64,000 bases of DNA, from the NCBI GenBank assembly GCA_947502265.1, contig CANMZB010000001.1, positions 329,335-393,334 of the forward strand, written 5' to 3'. Origin of the DNA: an uncultured Sulfitobacter sp. GTDB lineage: Bacteria; Pseudomonadota; Alphaproteobacteria; Rhodobacterales; Rhodobacteraceae. Of this stretch, positions 28,998 through 39,712 are shown piece after piece. A program made the translations under genes and the position numbers. A model generated the notes under the pieces. The model made no database searches. It worked only from the letters and a program-made list of their open reading frames with translations, and had not been told where the DNA came from. Every line of letters starts with the position of its first letter. Position 1 is the first letter of the stretch.

Positions 28998-29774
28998 ATG
29001 GAATATCAGACAATCACGTACGAACTGAATGACGGTCTTGCCATTGTCACGATGAACCGGGCGGACAAGTACAATGCGATGACAGCGCAGATGCGCGCCG
29101 AAATCGAACACGCTTTTGTTCAGGCCGCGGGTGAAGCGCGGGTGGTTGTGATCACGGGGGCGGGCAAAGCGTTTTGTGCCGGTCAGGATCTGGCCGATGG
29201 CGGTTCCGCCGCCAAGCTGGATCTTGAACGGACGCTGCGCGATGAATACGCGCCGATGCTGCGGGCTATCGTAAATTGCCCCGTCCCGACCATCGCTGCG
29301 GTGAATGGCGCGGCAGCGGGGGCAGGGGCGAACCTTGCGCTTGCGACCGACGTGGTTTTTGCCACCGAGAGCGCCTATTTCCTTCAGGCATTTACCCGGA
29401 TCGGCCTGATCCCCGATGCTGGCGGTACCTATATGCTGCCGCGCCAGATGGGCATGGCCAAAGCGATGGGGGCCGCCCTTTTTGCCGACAAAATCAGTGC
29501 GCGTCAGGCGGATGACTGGGGTATGATCTGGGAAGCGGTCGAGGACCACAGATTCGACGCGCATTGGCGTGAAAAGGCGGCTCATCTGGCCGCAGGGCCA
29601 ACGGCGGCCTACACGGCGGTCAAGGATGTGATCCGCGCAGGTTGGGACAACAGCTTTGAGGAGCAGCTCACCCTTGAGGCCCAAGAGCAAGGAAAATGCG
29701 GCAAATCGCGTGATTTCAAAGAAGGTGTTCTGGCCTTCATGCAAAAACGCCCCGCGACATTCGAGGGGCGTTGA
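28998..29774 (+). CDS. Enoyl-CoA hydratase/isomerase family protein, PaaG-like
   Basis: The 258-residue crotonase-fold enzyme starts at ATG 28998 behind GAGGGGGG. The oxyanion-hole segment GKAFCAGQDLAD and the second segment NGAAAGAGANLALATD are present. The region FTRIGLIPDAGGTYMLPRQMG resembles PaaG-type 1,2-epoxyphenylacetyl-CoA isomerases more than short-chain fatty-acid hydratases. No other phenylacetate genes are nearby, but an indolepyruvate oxidoreductase, which feeds aromatic acyl-CoA, lies 6 kb upstream. The exact substrate is unproven. Confidence 0.85.
   Translation: MEYQTITYELNDGLAIVTMNRADKYNAMTAQMRAEIEHAFVQAAGEARVVVITGAGKAFCAGQDLADGGSAAKLDLERTLRDEYAPMLRAIVNCPVPTIAAVNGAAAGAGANLALATDVVFATESAYFLQAFTRIGLIPDAGGTYMLPRQMGMAKAMGAALFADKISARQADDWGMIWEAVEDHRFDAHWREKAAHLAAGPTAAYTAVKDVIRAGWDNSFEEQLTLEAQEQGKCGKSRDFKEGVLAFMQKRPATFEGR
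29741..29772 (-). terminator. Rho-independent terminator for the small genes to the right
   Basis: AACGCCCC (29746-29753) pairs with GGGGCGTT (29765-29772). Read on the minus strand, the stem runs into five U residues. It lies inside the last codons of the PaaG-like gene and 38 bases past the stop of the minus-strand gene at 29811, so it serves the convergent small-gene transcript. Confidence 0.75.
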
Positions 29775-29810
29775 TCGGGGCGGATTCTCAGCTTTTTCGA
29801 AAGCGCATGG

Positions 29811-30116
29811 CTAATCGTGGACGCTTCGTTCGACCAGTACCACGTCGGAAACACATGGCACTTTGCCCGATGCTTTCGCGATAACGGCAACGGCGATTCC
29901 GTTTGCCAAAACGGTGTGGACTGTTCCGGAAACCTGTTTGATCGTAATTTCCGGCGGTTGTTCACCTTCGTCGTAGACAACTGCGATGTGATCAAATCCT
30001 GCGTCAGTATCGGGAATAAGGGCACCTTGCGGGCCTTTTTCGTACCGTGCGGTTAGTGGCATCAGGCTTTTGGCCTGGGACCACTCATAACGGGAGTTTC
30101 GGGGGGGGGGCGTCAT
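29811..30116 (-). CDS. Small protein of unknown function (101 residues)
   Basis: The frame starts at ATG 30116 with GGAG ten bases before it and ends shortly before a good minus-strand terminator, which supports a real gene. The protein is soluble and rather acidic in the middle (IPDTDAGFDHIAVVYDEGEQ), with a valine-rich C-terminal half. I recognise no domain. A C9/G9 homopolymer lies in codons 3-6, a possible site of slippage or sequencing error. It probably forms an operon with the small gene at 30180. Confidence 0.5.
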   Translation of the reverse strand: MTPPPRNSRYEWSQAKSLMPLTARYEKGPQGALIPDTDAGFDHIAVVYDEGEQPPEITIKQVSGTVHTVLANGIAVAVIAKASGKVPCVSDVVLVERSVHD

Positions 30117-30179
30117 TTTGGGGGGGCTCCTGTGTGCGCAGTATTCCCGCAGGGAAGTTTCTTACTCTGCGGGGGCTGA

Positions 30180-30386
30180 TCAGACTTGGGTGGCAACACT
30201 TGCTGGTTTGAACATGCTTTCCACAATGCACTGCGGGGTCAGGGTGATGTCTTCGAGCGATCCGCCATCGCGCAGCGCGGCCATCTCGTTAAGATTGAGC
30301 GACAGGCCACCAAACACAGCGTCATCGTCGCTGAAATCGAACCCGAGATGGGCTATCGGCAGCGCAAGTCCATGTGACATCATCAT
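30180..30386 (-). CDS. Small acidic protein of unknown function (68 residues)
   Basis: The frame begins with three ATG codons from 30386, with AGGGAA upstream, and encodes a compact acidic protein (HLGFDFSDDDAVFGGLSLNL, then LRDGGSLEDITL). There are no membrane segments or known motifs. It is 63 bases upstream of another small unknown gene on the same strand, and both end at the terminator at 29741-29772. The composition looks coding rather than random, but the family is unknown. Confidence 0.45.
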   Translation of the reverse strand: MMMSHGLALPIAHLGFDFSDDDAVFGGLSLNLNEMAALRDGGSLEDITLTPQCIVESMFKPASVATQV

Positions 30387-30760
30387 AGCAAATTCCCTGT
30401 GCGTGCGTTGTTAACGTCGAGTAGCACAGTCTTTTTGCAGCCGGTCAAGAGGCTGACAATGATTGTGGAGCTGAGCGAAACAATGACATATTCCCGCCCT
30501 TTTTGGATACTCTCTGCCCGAAATAAGGCGAAAACGACGTAAACAATCACGTTGGTACAGGATGATTATATTGACCATCTCCGGGCCACCTAAGCGGTCA
30601 TTTGGTGATTCTCCACGTTATGGTTTTGCCAACAGAGTTTGCTTAGATGCTGACACACAAGCAGACGAGTTGGATAATGGGACGGGGCAGTTGCTTTTCA
30701 ATTGTGGCGGGAGATGCCCTGCTTTCGCCACATTCTGCGGAATGCACCGGCCCGGAATGC
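30387..30760. other. Gene-free stretch upstream of the small genes
   Basis: About 370 bases between the small-gene pair and the gltA terminator show no frame with coding character on either strand. It should hold the promoter of the small genes. No clear repeat, RNA or transposon remnant was seen. Confidence 0.35.
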
Positions 30761-30793
30761 AAAACGCCCGGGAGATTTCCCCCCGGGCGAAAA
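30761..30793 (-). terminator. Terminator of gltA
   Basis: CGCCCGGG (30765-30772) pairs with CCCGGGCG (30782-30789), followed by four U residues on the minus strand. It is 31 bases past the gltA stop codon. Confidence 0.75.
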
Positions 30794-30819
30794 GCTATTT
30801 TTCAGATACCTTGCGGATC

Positions 30820-32115
30820 TTAACGTTTCTCGATGTCCACATACGAGCGCTCTGTCTCGCCGAGATACAGTTGGCGGGGACGACCGATCTTGAGCTGCGG
30901 GTCGTTGAGCTGTTCTTTCCATTGCGAAATCCAGCCGACGGTCCGCGCCAGCGCAAAAATCGGTGTGAACATCGACGTGGGGAAACCCATCGCCTCAAGG
31001 ATGATCCCTGAATAGAAGTCCACATTCGGGAACAGCTTCTTGTCGGCGAAATACGGATCTTCCAGCGCCTGTTTTTCCAGCTCTTTAGCGACTTGCAGGA
31101 CCGGGTTGTTTTCGATGCCCAGCAGTTCGAGCACCTCGTCGGCCGATTGCTTCATCACGGTCGCGCGCGGATCGAAGTTTTTGTAAACGCGGTGGCCAAA
31201 GCCCATCAGGCGGAACGGATCGTCCTTGTCCTTGGCACGGGCGATGAACTCGGGGATGCGGTCCGGTGTCCCGATCTCTTTGAGCATTTCGAGGCAGGCC
31301 TGGTTTGCACCTCCATGCGCAGGCCCCCAAAGGCAAGCGATGCCGGCGGCAATGCAGGCAAACGGGTTTGCACCCGAGGAGGACGCGAGGCGCACGGTGG
31401 AGGTGGACGCGTTTTGCTCGTGGTCGGCGTGAAGCGTAAAGATGCGGTCCATCGCACGGCTGAGAACCGGATTGACGACATAATCCTCGGCAGGGACGGC
31501 AAAGCACATGCGCAGGAAGTTCGATGCGTAGTCCAGATCGTTGCGTGGATAGACGAACGGTTGACCGATGGTGTATTTATACGCCATCGCCGCGATCGTC
31601 GGCATCTTCGCGATCAGACGGATCGAGGCCACTTCGCGCTGGAATTCGTCGTTAATGTCGGTGGAATCATGATAGAATGCGGACATCGCACCCACAACAC
31701 CGACCATAACGGCCATCGGATGCGCATCGCGACGGAAGCCGCGGAAGAAGTGGATCATCTGTTCGTGGATCATGGTGTGATTGGTCACCAGCGCCTCGAA
31801 TTTTTCGAGCTCCGTGGGCGAGGGCAGGTTGCCGTACAGCAGCAGATAAGACACTTCGAGATAATGGGATTTTTCTGCCAACTCGCCGATCGGGTAGCCA
31901 CGGTGGAGCAATATGCCCTTGTCGCCATCAATGAAGGTGATCGTGCTGTCGCAGGACGCGGTAGAGGTAAAGCCGGGATCATAGGTGAACACCCCTGCCT
32001 GGCCGTAAAGCTTGCGAATGTCGATAACGTCGGGTCCGGTGGTGGGGGCGAACATCGGAAGATCGACGGTCTTGTCACCAATGGTCAGCTTTGCGGTTCT
32101 GGTCTCTTCGGCCAT
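30820..32115 (-). CDS. gltA: Citrate synthase (type II)
   Basis: Citrate synthase condenses oxaloacetate and acetyl-CoA to enter the TCA cycle. ATG at 32115 ([19 protein letters not shown]) gives 431 residues, the length of the NADH-sensitive hexameric type. The active-site histidine segment [16 protein letters not shown] and the [14 protein letters not shown] motif are present. The longer frame to 32187 includes the ribosome site and is rejected. It is followed by its own terminator. gltX is 135 bases upstream on the same strand. Confidence 0.97.
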   Translation of the reverse strand: MAEETRTAKLTIGDKTVDLPMFAPTTGPDVIDIRKLYGQAGVFTYDPGFTSTASCDSTITFIDGDKGILLHRGYPIGELAEKSHYLEVSYLLLYGNLPSPTELEKFEALVTNHTMIHEQMIHFFRGFRRDAHPMAVMVGVVGAMSAFYHDSTDINDEFQREVASIRLIAKMPTIAAMAYKYTIGQPFVYPRNDLDYASNFLRMCFAVPAEDYVVNPVLSRAMDRIFTLHADHEQNASTSTVRLASSSGANPFACIAAGIACLWGPAHGGANQACLEMLKEIGTPDRIPEFIARAKDKDDPFRLMGFGHRVYKNFDPRATVMKQSADEVLELLGIENNPVLQVAKELEKQALEDPYFADKKLFPNVDFYSGIILEAMGFPTSMFTPIFALARTVGWISQWKEQLNDPQLKIGRPRQLYLGETERSYVDIEKR

Positions 32116-32250
32116 ACATGGTTCCCTTCTAGGTTGGCTTGGAGCGGTTGTCCCCGCCCTTGGCGCGCCCCGTTTTGTCAAAAGCACGGATTGGGGACGT
32201 GCGTGTCTTCTTTTGTCTATCGTACCCTCAATGACAGATCTATGTCTGTC

Positions 32251-33651
32251 TCAGGCAGCGGCTTCCGTGAGGCGGGCAAGGGTCTCTTCACGGCCCAATA
32301 CCAGCATCATATCGAAAACCGAAGGTGTTACAGCGCGCCCTGCAAGGGCTGCGCGCAGTGGCCCGGCCAGTTTTCCGAATTTGGTGTCCTTCTCAGCGGC
32401 AAATCCGTTCAGCACCTTTTCGAGCGTTTCTCGCTTCCAGCTAGCATCTTGCAGGTGCGGCGTCAATTCTCCCAGCATACCACGGGATACCGAATCCAGT
32501 GATTTTGCTGCTTTCGCGTCCATCTCTATTGGACGGGAAGTTAAAATAAAGTGACCTTTATCAAGGAGTTCTGGAAATGTTTTGGCGCGCTCCTTAAGGC
32601 AATACATGGCGCGCTCCAACCCGTCCGCCTGTGCCGGTGTCAGGGCCGGTTCATTTGCGGCCGCCAGATAGCCTTCTATTTCGTGCCGCAGTGCGGCATC
32701 ATCGGTGGTCGCGATATGCTGGCCGCAGATGTTTTCAAGCTTCTTGAGATCGAATTGCGCGGGGCTTTTGCGGATGCCGTCGATGTCGAACCATTCCTTT
32801 GCTTGCGCATCGCTAAAGAACTCGTCGTCTCCGTGGCTCCAGCCAAGTCGTGCGAGATAATTGCGCATGCCCGCCGCCGGATAGCCCATCACCTGATATT
32901 CCTGTGCCCCCAGCGCGCCGTGCCGTTTGCTGAGCTTTTTGCCGTCAGGCCCGTGGATCAGCGGAATATGGGCCCAAACGGGAACGTCCCACCCCATGCC
33001 ATGATAGATCATCATCTGGCGGGCGGCGTTGTTCAGGTGGTCGTCGCCTCGAATCACATGGGTGACGCCCATATCGTGATCGTCGACCACCACGGCCAAC
33101 ATATAGACGGGCGAGCCGTCAGAGCGCAGCAGGATCATGTCGTCCAACTGTGCATTGTCGATGGTCACGTCGCCCTGAACGCTATCACGGATCACAGTTT
33201 GGCCGCTGTCGGGAGCCTTGATCCGGATCACGAAAGGCGCGTCGGGGTGCGTCGCAGAATCCGCGTCACGCCAGGGCGAACGGTATAATGTGCTGCGCCC
33301 TGCGGCGCGGGCTTCTTCGCGCGCGGCGTCGATCTCTTCGGGCGTAGCAAAACACTTGAATGCGGCTCCTCTTTCCATAAGCAGGCGGGCAACTTCCACA
33401 TGGCGCGGGGCTTGATCGTGCTGGCTTACAGCTTCGCCGTCATGGTCGAGACCCAGCCATTCAAGCCCCTGTAAAATTGCTGCTGTCGCCTCGGGGGTAT
33501 AACGGACACGATCCGTATCCTCGATGCGCAGCAAAAACTTGCCACCGCGCCCGCGTGCATAAAGCCAGTTGAAAAGTGCCGTCCGCGCCCCGCCAATGTG
33601 CAGAAAACCGGTCGGCGAGGGCGCGAAACGCGTAACAACTTCAGAGCACAT
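32251..33651 (-). CDS. gltX: Glutamyl-tRNA synthetase
   Basis: The enzyme charges tRNA-Glu. ATG at 33651 ([21 protein letters not shown]) gives 466 residues. The HIGH signature appears as HIGG and the KMSKS loop as KKLSKRHG. Alphaproteobacteria often carry two GltX-type enzymes, one of which can charge tRNA-Gln for amidation; which role this copy plays cannot be told from sequence. It is divergent from comEC with 127 bases between the starts. Confidence 0.95.
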   Translation of the reverse strand: MCSEVVTRFAPSPTGFLHIGGARTALFNWLYARGRGGKFLLRIEDTDRVRYTPEATAAILQGLEWLGLDHDGEAVSQHDQAPRHVEVARLLMERGAAFKCFATPEEIDAAREEARAAGRSTLYRSPWRDADSATHPDAPFVIRIKAPDSGQTVIRDSVQGDVTIDNAQLDDMILLRSDGSPVYMLAVVVDDHDMGVTHVIRGDDHLNNAARQMMIYHGMGWDVPVWAHIPLIHGPDGKKLSKRHGALGAQEYQVMGYPAAGMRNYLARLGWSHGDDEFFSDAQAKEWFDIDGIRKSPAQFDLKKLENICGQHIATTDDAALRHEIEGYLAAANEPALTPAQADGLERAMYCLKERAKTFPELLDKGHFILTSRPIEMDAKAAKSLDSVSRGMLGELTPHLQDASWKRETLEKVLNGFAAEKDTKFGKLAGPLRAALAGRAVTPSVFDMMLVLGREETLARLTEAAA

Positions 33652-33778
33652 ATCAAGATCCTTTCGGGCGGTCAGCAAGACGTGGCGAGGTTAACACTCA
33701 GGTCATGTTTACCATTTGGTAACCCATCGCAGCGTAATTTCAGGCCTGTTTATCCAGTGCAGCGAACGGGGGCAAGCG

Positions 33779-35845
33779 ATGGTAATCGCGCGCGGTTTCA
33801 CCACAATGATGCGCGCCCAGCGGGGCGCGTTATTTGGCTGGGTGCCGGTTTGTCTGGCGATTGGCATCGGCAGCTATTTCCAGCTGAATTGGGAGCCGTC
33901 TTTGATGATGCTGGCGCGTGTCGCTGTATTGGCTCTGATCGCGGCAGGGCTGGCGCGCGCGCTGCCCGAAAGCGGGCGGCCATTTGCGGTGGCGACCATG
34001 CTGATTTGTGTTGGCGCGCTCCTTGCGGGTTTCCGGGCGCATCATGTCGCAGCACCTGTGCTGAAATTCCGCTACTATGGCGGAATCGAAGGGCGGATCA
34101 TCGCGATTGATCGCAGCCAGTCGGATGCGTTGCGTCTCACGCTTGATCGTGTGGTGCTGGAGCGTGTTCCGCCGGACCGGACGCCAACGCGGGTGCGCCT
34201 CTCGCTGCACGGGGATCGCGCGTTTGACATCACCCCCGCACCCGGCCTGCGGGTGATGGTGACGGGGCATCTGTCGCCACCTTCAGGACCGGTCGAGCCG
34301 GGCGGCTTCGACTTCCAGCGTCACGCATGGTTTGTCCGCCTTGGTGCTGTCGGGTACGCCCGCGCGCCGCTTATGGGGGTGTCGGAGGCTGTGGAAGGCC
34401 ACGCCGGACTGGCCGTGCTCAGGCTGCGCATGGCGGCGTCACAGCGGATTCAGGATGTGCTGCCCGGCGACAGGGGCGGTTTTGCCGCAGCCATTACCAC
34501 GGGTGATCGCTCTGCCATTTCACAAGGGGCGCTGGATGCTCTGCGCGCAAGCAATCTCGCGCATCTTCTTGCCATTTCGGGCCTGCACATGGGGTTGATG
34601 TCGGGGGTGGTTTTTGCCGTGTTGAGGATTGCGATTGCATTGGTGCCGCCGCTTGCCCTGCGCGTGCCTGCGCGCAGCATTGCTGCGGCGGGCGCGTTGA
34701 TCGTGGCGGCGGGTTATCTTGCGTTGTCTGGCGGTAATGTCGCTACGCAGCGGGCGTTTGTGATGGTGGCGGTGGCGCTGTGCGCGCTGATGATCGGGCG
34801 GCGCGCGATCAGCCTGCGGGCGGTTGCGATTGCCGCGACCATCGTTCTGGTGCTGAGGCCCGAGGCGTTGATGGGGCCGGGATTCCAGATGTCTTTTGCC
34901 GCGACAACTGCCCTCGTGGCCGTGTTCGGTGTGCTGCGCGAGCGCGAAATCCCCTTGGGGGCGAAATGGTTGCGGCCCGTGCTTAGCGTCGTGATTTCCT
35001 CGGCTGTTGCGGGGTTTGCCACAGCCCCAATTGCCGCCGCGCATTTCAACGCCATCGCGCAGTACGGTTTGCTTGCCAATCTCCTGTCGGTGCCGCTGAT
35101 GGGAGTTTTGGTGATTCCGGCGGCTGTTGCGGCGGCGGTTCTTGCGCCGATCGGGCTAGAGGCTGTGGGTCTCTGGGTGATGGGGCTTGGCGTGCGCTGG
35201 ATTTTGGGCGTGGCACATTTTGTCGCAGAACTGCCGCAGGCGCGCAGCTATGTCGTGGGGCCTGATCCTGTGGTGCTGCCGTTGCTGGCTTTGGGCTTTC
35301 TCACGGTCCTTCTCTGGCAAGGGCGCGCGCGCTGGACCGGTTTTGCGGCGATGGTGGCGGCTTTTTTTCTTTGGGGTCAGACACATCGCCCGGATATTTT
35401 GATCGCGGACAGCGCGGCGCTGGTGGGGGTAATGACGCCAGATGGCCGTGCGCTGAGCAAGGATCGTGCGGGGGGATTCATCGCGCGCAACTGGCTTGAA
35501 AATGATGGCGATGGAAAGCCACAGATCGCAGCGGCTGCGCGCTGGAGCGGAGTCACCGATATTATTCATTTGTCAGGCAAGCGCGCAGTGGCGGCGTTCA
35601 AAGGATGTGTCAAAGGGCAGATTGTGGTCACGACTGTCGCGCTCGGGCGCGAGTTGCCATGTGTAGTGCATGATCCTGACACGCTGCGCCACACTGGTGC
35701 GCTGGCCTACCGGATCGGGCCGGAGGGGGCTTTCCTTCTGGACACTGCCCGCTCCGAATCAGGAGACCGGTTGTGGACCCATTGGCCACCCGAGGACGCG
35801 CAGCCTCGTTATGTTGCGCGTCTCAACGACAAAGCGGATCAGTAA
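33779..35845 (+). CDS. comEC: ComEC/Rec2-family DNA uptake channel protein
   Basis: ComEC forms the inner-membrane channel for single-stranded DNA import in natural transformation. In Rhodobacter it is also needed by recipients of gene transfer agent DNA. ATG at 33779 with GGGGGCAAG upstream gives 688 residues. It has N-terminal membrane helices, a soluble OB-like region, the competence-domain core ([20 protein letters not shown]), and many further helices. The C-terminal part (from about 555) is a short metallo-hydrolase-like remnant lacking clear HxHxDH ligands. Its end overlaps that of the convergent lexA gene by seven bases. Confidence 0.92.
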   Translation: MVIARGFTTMMRAQRGALFGWVPVCLAIGIGSYFQLNWEPSLMMLARVAVLALIAAGLARALPESGRPFAVATMLICVGALLAGFRAHHVAAPVLKFRYYGGIEGRIIAIDRSQSDALRLTLDRVVLERVPPDRTPTRVRLSLHGDRAFDITPAPGLRVMVTGHLSPPSGPVEPGGFDFQRHAWFVRLGAVGYARAPLMGVSEAVEGHAGLAVLRLRMAASQRIQDVLPGDRGGFAAAITTGDRSAISQGALDALRASNLAHLLAISGLHMGLMSGVVFAVLRIAIALVPPLALRVPARSIAAAGALIVAAGYLALSGGNVATQRAFVMVAVALCALMIGRRAISLRAVAIAATIVLVLRPEALMGPGFQMSFAATTALVAVFGVLREREIPLGAKWLRPVLSVVISSAVAGFATAPIAAAHFNAIAQYGLLANLLSVPLMGVLVIPAAVAAAVLAPIGLEAVGLWVMGLGVRWILGVAHFVAELPQARSYVVGPDPVVLPLLALGFLTVLLWQGRARWTGFAAMVAAFFLWGQTHRPDILIADSAALVGVMTPDGRALSKDRAGGFIARNWLENDGDGKPQIAAAARWSGVTDIIHLSGKRAVAAFKGCVKGQIVVTTVALGRELPCVVHDPDTLRHTGALAYRIGPEGAFLLDTARSESGDRLWTHWPPEDAQPRYVARLNDKADQ

Positions 35846-36531
35846 GAGCGGATCAACCCGACAAGCCGACCTTGCACCTTGACCTGGTCGGCGGGGAACA
35901 CGCGGGTTTCATAGGCGGGATTTGCCGCTTCGAGCGCGATTGAACTGCCACGCCGCTTGAAACGTTTCAGGGTCGCTTCCTGATCGTCCACCAAAGCCAC
36001 AACAATATCGCCGTCGTCGGCCACAACCGTTTCGCGGATTACCACGACGTCGCCGTCGTTGATCCCCGCCTCGATCATCGAATCGCCTTTGACTTCAAGC
36101 GCGTAATGCGCCCCGGCCCCCGCCAGCATTGCGTTGGGCACAGTGACCCCGTGCGAGCGCTGGTTGATCGCTTCGATAGGGACACCGGCGGCGATTTTAC
36201 CCATTACCGGCAGTTCGGTAGCTTCGATCGTTCTGAGCGGCAGTGCGCCTGCGGGGGGGGCTGTGTCAGGCCGATCGCCATCAATAACCTTCGGGGTGAA
36301 GCCGTTTCCGCCCATGCTGTCGGGCAGTTTGACCACCTCGATGGCGCGCGCGCGATGCGCCAGACGGCGGATGAACCCCCGCTCTTCGAGCGCAGTAATC
36401 AGCCGGTGAATTCCTGACTTGGACCGCAGGTCAAGGGCCACCTTCATTTCGTCGAAGCTGGGCGGCACACCGTCGCGCTGCACCCGTTTGTGAATGAATG
36501 CCAGCAGATCGAGTTGCTTTTTGGTCAGCAT
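35839..36531 (-). CDS. lexA: SOS repressor LexA
   Basis: LexA represses DNA-damage genes and cleaves itself when RecA filaments form. ATG at 36531 ([16 protein letters not shown]) gives 230 residues. The N-terminal winged-helix domain, the cleavage site A115-G116 in KIAAGVP, the nucleophile S151 in GDSMIEAG and the general base K189 in ATLKR are all present. A GTTC-N7-GTTC box stands just upstream, indicating autoregulation. It is the last gene of the trpG-to-lexA same-strand block but has its own regulatory site. Confidence 0.96.
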   Translation of the reverse strand: MLTKKQLDLLAFIHKRVQRDGVPPSFDEMKVALDLRSKSGIHRLITALEERGFIRRLAHRARAIEVVKLPDSMGGNGFTPKVIDGDRPDTAPPAGALPLRTIEATELPVMGKIAAGVPIEAINQRSHGVTVPNAMLAGAGAHYALEVKGDSMIEAGINDGDVVVIRETVVADDGDIVVALVDDQEATLKRFKRRGSSIALEAANPAYETRVFPADQVKVQGRLVGLIRSY

Positions 36532-36563
36532 AGCACGTCCTTTATCCCGATTTATCATGTTTT

Positions 36564-36578
36564 GTTCTAGGGATGTTC
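36564..36578. promoter_or_regulatory. LexA (SOS) box upstream of lexA
   Basis: GTTC-TAGGGAT-GTTC fits the alphaproteobacterial SOS operator GTTC-N7-GTTC exactly. It lies 33-47 bases before the lexA start and 18 bases after... the moeA end on its upstream side is not separated by any gene, so it is between moeA (which ends at 36596) and lexA. Confidence 0.9.
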
Positions 36579-36595
36579 TGGGTTTGTGTCAACGC

Positions 36596-37768
36596 TCAGA
36601 GGTCGATTACCTCGACCAGTGTGCCTTTTGGGTGCGCCGGATCATTCTTGGGACGCGCAAGCAGCACATCCGCAGTTGCCAGCACACTTAACAACGCGCT
36701 GTCTTGCCGGTTTTCAGGGATGACTGCACCGTTTTCAAGGCGCGCGCGCATGTAGTGTTCGCGCGGACCATTGACCGCAATGTCGATGCCTAGCGGCACA
36801 GTGCGGCGCGGCGCGGCGTGCTGGCCCAGCCCGAGCATCGCGCGGATCATCGGGGCCACGAAAACCGTACCGCAAACCATGGCAGAAACGGGATTGCCGG
36901 GAAGCCCGATCATCGGGGTGCCATTCAGCGTTCCCGCCATCAGGGGCTTTCCGGGCCGCATCGCAACCTTGTAGAACGCCTGCTGCATCCCCATCTCGGC
37001 GGCGACAGGGGCCACCAGATCATGATCCCCCACAGACGCGCCGCCAATGGTTACGATCAGATCGGCATCCATCGCCAGTTCGAAGCTGCGCCGCAAGGAC
37101 GCGGCATTGTCACGCGCGACCGGCATCAGGCGGGCTTGGCCACCTACGGCTTCCAGCTGTGCTGCCAGCCCGTAAGTGTTGGACGCGATGATCTGGTCCG
37201 GTCCGGGCGTTTCACCCGGCTGCACCAACTCGTCCCCCGTCGCGAGGAACGCCACCACCGGTTTGCGAAAAACCGGCACCTGCGCGATGTTCATCGCCGC
37301 AAGCAGGGCGATGTCCGCAGGCCGCAGGCGCAGCGGGGCGTCAATACTTTGACCTTCGGTAAAATCGCCACCCGCAGGGCGTATGTTGTCCTTGTCGCCA
37401 ATCTTGTGGCCCAGGGTAATCAGATCGCCACGCCGCGTCACGTCTTCCTGGATAACAACGAAATCCGCGCCTTCCGGTATCGGAGCGCCGGTAAAGATGC
37501 GCGCCGCCTGTCCGGCTTTTATGCGTCCGTCAAAACGGTGACCTGCTGCGGCCTCGCCAACAACCTTGAACATGGCGTCGGGTTCGACCTCGGCGCGGCG
37601 CAGGGCATAGCCATCCATGGAGGAGGCGGCAAAGGGCGGTTGGGTGCGTGCCGCGCTGACGTTGCGCGCCAGAACCCGCCCCGCAGCGGCCCGAAGTGGC
37701 ACCAATTCGACGCCCGTCTCGCGGGTAAGGGCAAAAAGCTGTTCCAGCGCCTGCGCGACAGAGATCAT
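36596..37768 (-). CDS. moeA: Molybdopterin molybdenumtransferase MoeA
   Basis: MoeA inserts molybdate into adenylylated molybdopterin. The 390-residue protein has the family N-terminus ([14 protein letters not shown]), the central [11 protein letters not shown] motif and the C-terminal domain IV. It overlaps moaC by four bases (ATGA), so the two cofactor genes are translationally coupled. It is encoded between moaC and lexA in the trp-moa block. Confidence 0.95.
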   Translation of the reverse strand: MISVAQALEQLFALTRETGVELVPLRAAAGRVLARNVSAARTQPPFAASSMDGYALRRAEVEPDAMFKVVGEAAAGHRFDGRIKAGQAARIFTGAPIPEGADFVVIQEDVTRRGDLITLGHKIGDKDNIRPAGGDFTEGQSIDAPLRLRPADIALLAAMNIAQVPVFRKPVVAFLATGDELVQPGETPGPDQIIASNTYGLAAQLEAVGGQARLMPVARDNAASLRRSFELAMDADLIVTIGGASVGDHDLVAPVAAEMGMQQAFYKVAMRPGKPLMAGTLNGTPMIGLPGNPVSAMVCGTVFVAPMIRAMLGLGQHAAPRRTVPLGIDIAVNGPREHYMRARLENGAVIPENRQDSALLSVLATADVLLARPKNDPAHPKGTLVEVIDL

Positions 37769-38238
37769 GGCGCTTCGTAACGGCCTGATTTACCGCCGTC
37801 TTTCAGCACCACGCGGGTGCCGCCGATCTCCATGGATTTGTCCACGGCCTTGCTCATGTCATAGACGGTAAGGGCCGCGACCGAAGCGGCGGTCAGGGCC
37901 TCCATCTCGACGCCGGTCTGGCCGGTCGTTTTGACGGTGGCGGTGATGCGGATGCCGGGCAGGTCGGCGTCAGGAATAAGCTCGACGGCGACCTTGGTGA
38001 TCGGAAGCGGATGGCACAGCGGGATCAAATCGGCGGTGCGCTTGGCGGCCATGATCCCGGCAAGCCGCGCAACGCCCGTAACATCACCTTTCTTTGCGCG
38101 GCCCTCGACAATGATATCAAAGGTTTCCCGCTGCATCTTGATGTAGCTTTCGGCAACGGCAACCCGTGACGTGACCGCCTTGTCCGAGACATCGACCATA
38201 TGGGCGTGGCCATCGGCGTCAAAATGCGTCAGCGCCAT
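37765..38238 (-). CDS. moaC: Cyclic pyranopterin monophosphate synthase MoaC
   Basis: MoaC makes cyclic pyranopterin monophosphate, the second step in molybdenum cofactor synthesis with MoaA (not in the window). ATG at 38238 overlaps the trpC stop as TGATG; a GTG three bases further upstream is less likely. The 157-residue length is normal. The LIPLCHPLP motif and the [17 protein letters not shown] segment with catalytic-site residues are present. Confidence 0.95.
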   Translation of the reverse strand: MALTHFDADGHAHMVDVSDKAVTSRVAVAESYIKMQRETFDIIVEGRAKKGDVTGVARLAGIMAAKRTADLIPLCHPLPITKVAVELIPDADLPGIRITATVKTTGQTGVEMEALTAASVAALTVYDMSKAVDKSMEIGGTRVVLKDGGKSGRYEAP

Positions 38239-39050
38239 CACATGCCACCGGGGCGCAGGGGGTCTGCCATCAACTTGCGTGTCGCGGTTTCCACATCCGG
38301 TTGCCGCATCAGGCTTTCTCCGATCAGGAAGCAGCGCGCGCCATATCGCGCCATATCGGCCAGATCTTGCGCGCTGTTCAGCCCGCTTTCACAGACCATC
38401 AGCCGCTCTCCCGGGATTTGCTTTGACAGCTTGCGGGTGACATCCAGTGATGTCTCGAACGTGTTCAGGTTGCGGTTGTTGATGCCGATAAGGCGGGAGT
38501 CGAGCAACAGGGCGCGCTCAAGCTCGGCCTCGTTATGGGTCTCGATCAGCGCGTCCATGCCAAATTCTGTGGCGGCGCTTTCCAGCTCGGAGGCCTGCGC
38601 ATCGCTGACAGAGGCCATGATGATCAAAATGCAGTCCGCGCCAAGGCTGCGCGCTTCTGCCACCTGATAGGTGTCATACATGAAGTCCTTGCGCAGCACC
38701 GGCAGATCGCAAGCGTCGCGGGCGTCAACAAGGTACTGTTTCGATCCTTGGAAACTGGGCGTGTCGGTGAGGACCGACAGACAGGTTGCACCGCCCTGCG
38801 CATAGGCCGTGGCAAGGGCCGCTGGTTCGAAATCGGGACGGATCAGCCCTTTGGACGGGCTGGCCTTCTTGATTTCCGCGATCAGGCCGTAGCTTTCGCG
38901 CGATGCCTGATAGAGCGCCTTGGCGAAGGGGCGCACAGGGCTGGCGCTGGCTGCGTCGGCTTCAACCTCCGCAATCGATTTGGCGGCCTTGTCGGCTGCA
39001 ATTTCTTCAAGCTTGTAAGCTTTGATTTTATCTAGGATTGTTTGGGTCAT
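38238..39050 (-). CDS. trpC: Indole-3-glycerol phosphate synthase
   Basis: TrpC closes the indole ring in tryptophan synthesis. The 270-residue TIM-barrel protein has the catalytic lysine segment [17 protein letters not shown] and [12 protein letters not shown]. Its ATG overlaps the ung stop (ATGA), and its own stop overlaps the moaC start. It is therefore locked into the trpG-trpD-ung-trpC-moaC-moeA chain. Confidence 0.95.
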   Translation of the reverse strand: MTQTILDKIKAYKLEEIAADKAAKSIAEVEADAASASPVRPFAKALYQASRESYGLIAEIKKASPSKGLIRPDFEPAALATAYAQGGATCLSVLTDTPSFQGSKQYLVDARDACDLPVLRKDFMYDTYQVAEARSLGADCILIIMASVSDAQASELESAATEFGMDALIETHNEAELERALLLDSRLIGINNRNLNTFETSLDVTRKLSKQIPGERLMVCESGLNSAQDLADMARYGARCFLIGESLMRQPDVETATRKLMADPLRPGGM

Positions 39051-39712
39051 AGGGCCTCCGGATCCCCCCAGTTTATGGACCCGAGCCCATTGCTATGCAA
39101 CCATGCATTGGTCTTGCTGAATGGCTGTGAGCCCAGAAACCCGCGGTGCGCTGAAAGCGGCGAGGGGTGGGGGGCCTCCAGCCGGAGATTCTGCGCGTGA
39201 TCAACGCGGTGTGCGGCCTTTTGTGCCGGACCGCCCCACAACAGGTAAGCACGCGGACGTTGTGCCAGTCGTGCAAGCACCTGATCGGTCAGCTGTTGCC
39301 ACCCCAGTGCGGCATGTCCCTTTGGCGTGCCTTGCGGGACCGTAAGGATGGTGTTGAGCAGCAAAACCCCCTGATCGGCCCAGTCATCCAGTTGCGTCTG
39401 GCGACGGGTCACGCCAAGATCGCTTTTTAACTCTTTGAAAATATTACCAAGACTGTCGAGCCTGCCACCAAAATCCGCCGTGATGGAAAACGCGAGGCCA
39501 TGCGCTTTTCCGGGCGTGTGGTAGGGGTCCTGACCCAGAATGACAACGCGCACGGCATCGGGCTGCACCCGTTCCAGCGCGTGAAATACAAGGGGGGACG
39601 GCGGCAGGACAGGCCGCGTCTCGGCGGTCAGCCGGTTTTCGATAGCGGGCAGGGTGTCTTTAAAAAATGGCAGATCCCCCCAGCCGCCCAGCCTGCTCAG
39701 ATCAAAGCGCAT
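39047..39712 (-). CDS. ung: Uracil-DNA glycosylase (family 1)
   Basis: Ung removes uracil from DNA, starting base-excision repair. The 221-residue protein has the water-activating motif GQDPYH (D62) and the minor-groove loop HPSPLS followed by [11 protein letters not shown]. It is inserted exactly between trpD and trpC, with a TGATG overlap on one side and an ATGA overlap on the other. Translation is therefore coupled to tryptophan biosynthesis genes. No separate SOS box was seen at it. Confidence 0.95.
   Translation of the reverse strand: MRFDLSRLGGWGDLPFFKDTLPAIENRLTAETRPVLPPSPLVFHALERVQPDAVRVVILGQDPYHTPGKAHGLAFSITADFGGRLDSLGNIFKELKSDLGVTRRQTQLDDWADQGVLLLNTILTVPQGTPKGHAALGWQQLTDQVLARLAQRPRAYLLWGGPAQKAAHRVDHAQNLRLEAPHPSPLSAHRGFLGSQPFSKTNAWLHSNGLGSINWGDPEAL

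Noticed and set aside
31093..32502. 469-residue open frame on the + strand
   Set aside because: It lies antisense to gltA and the gltX end; both real genes are certain.
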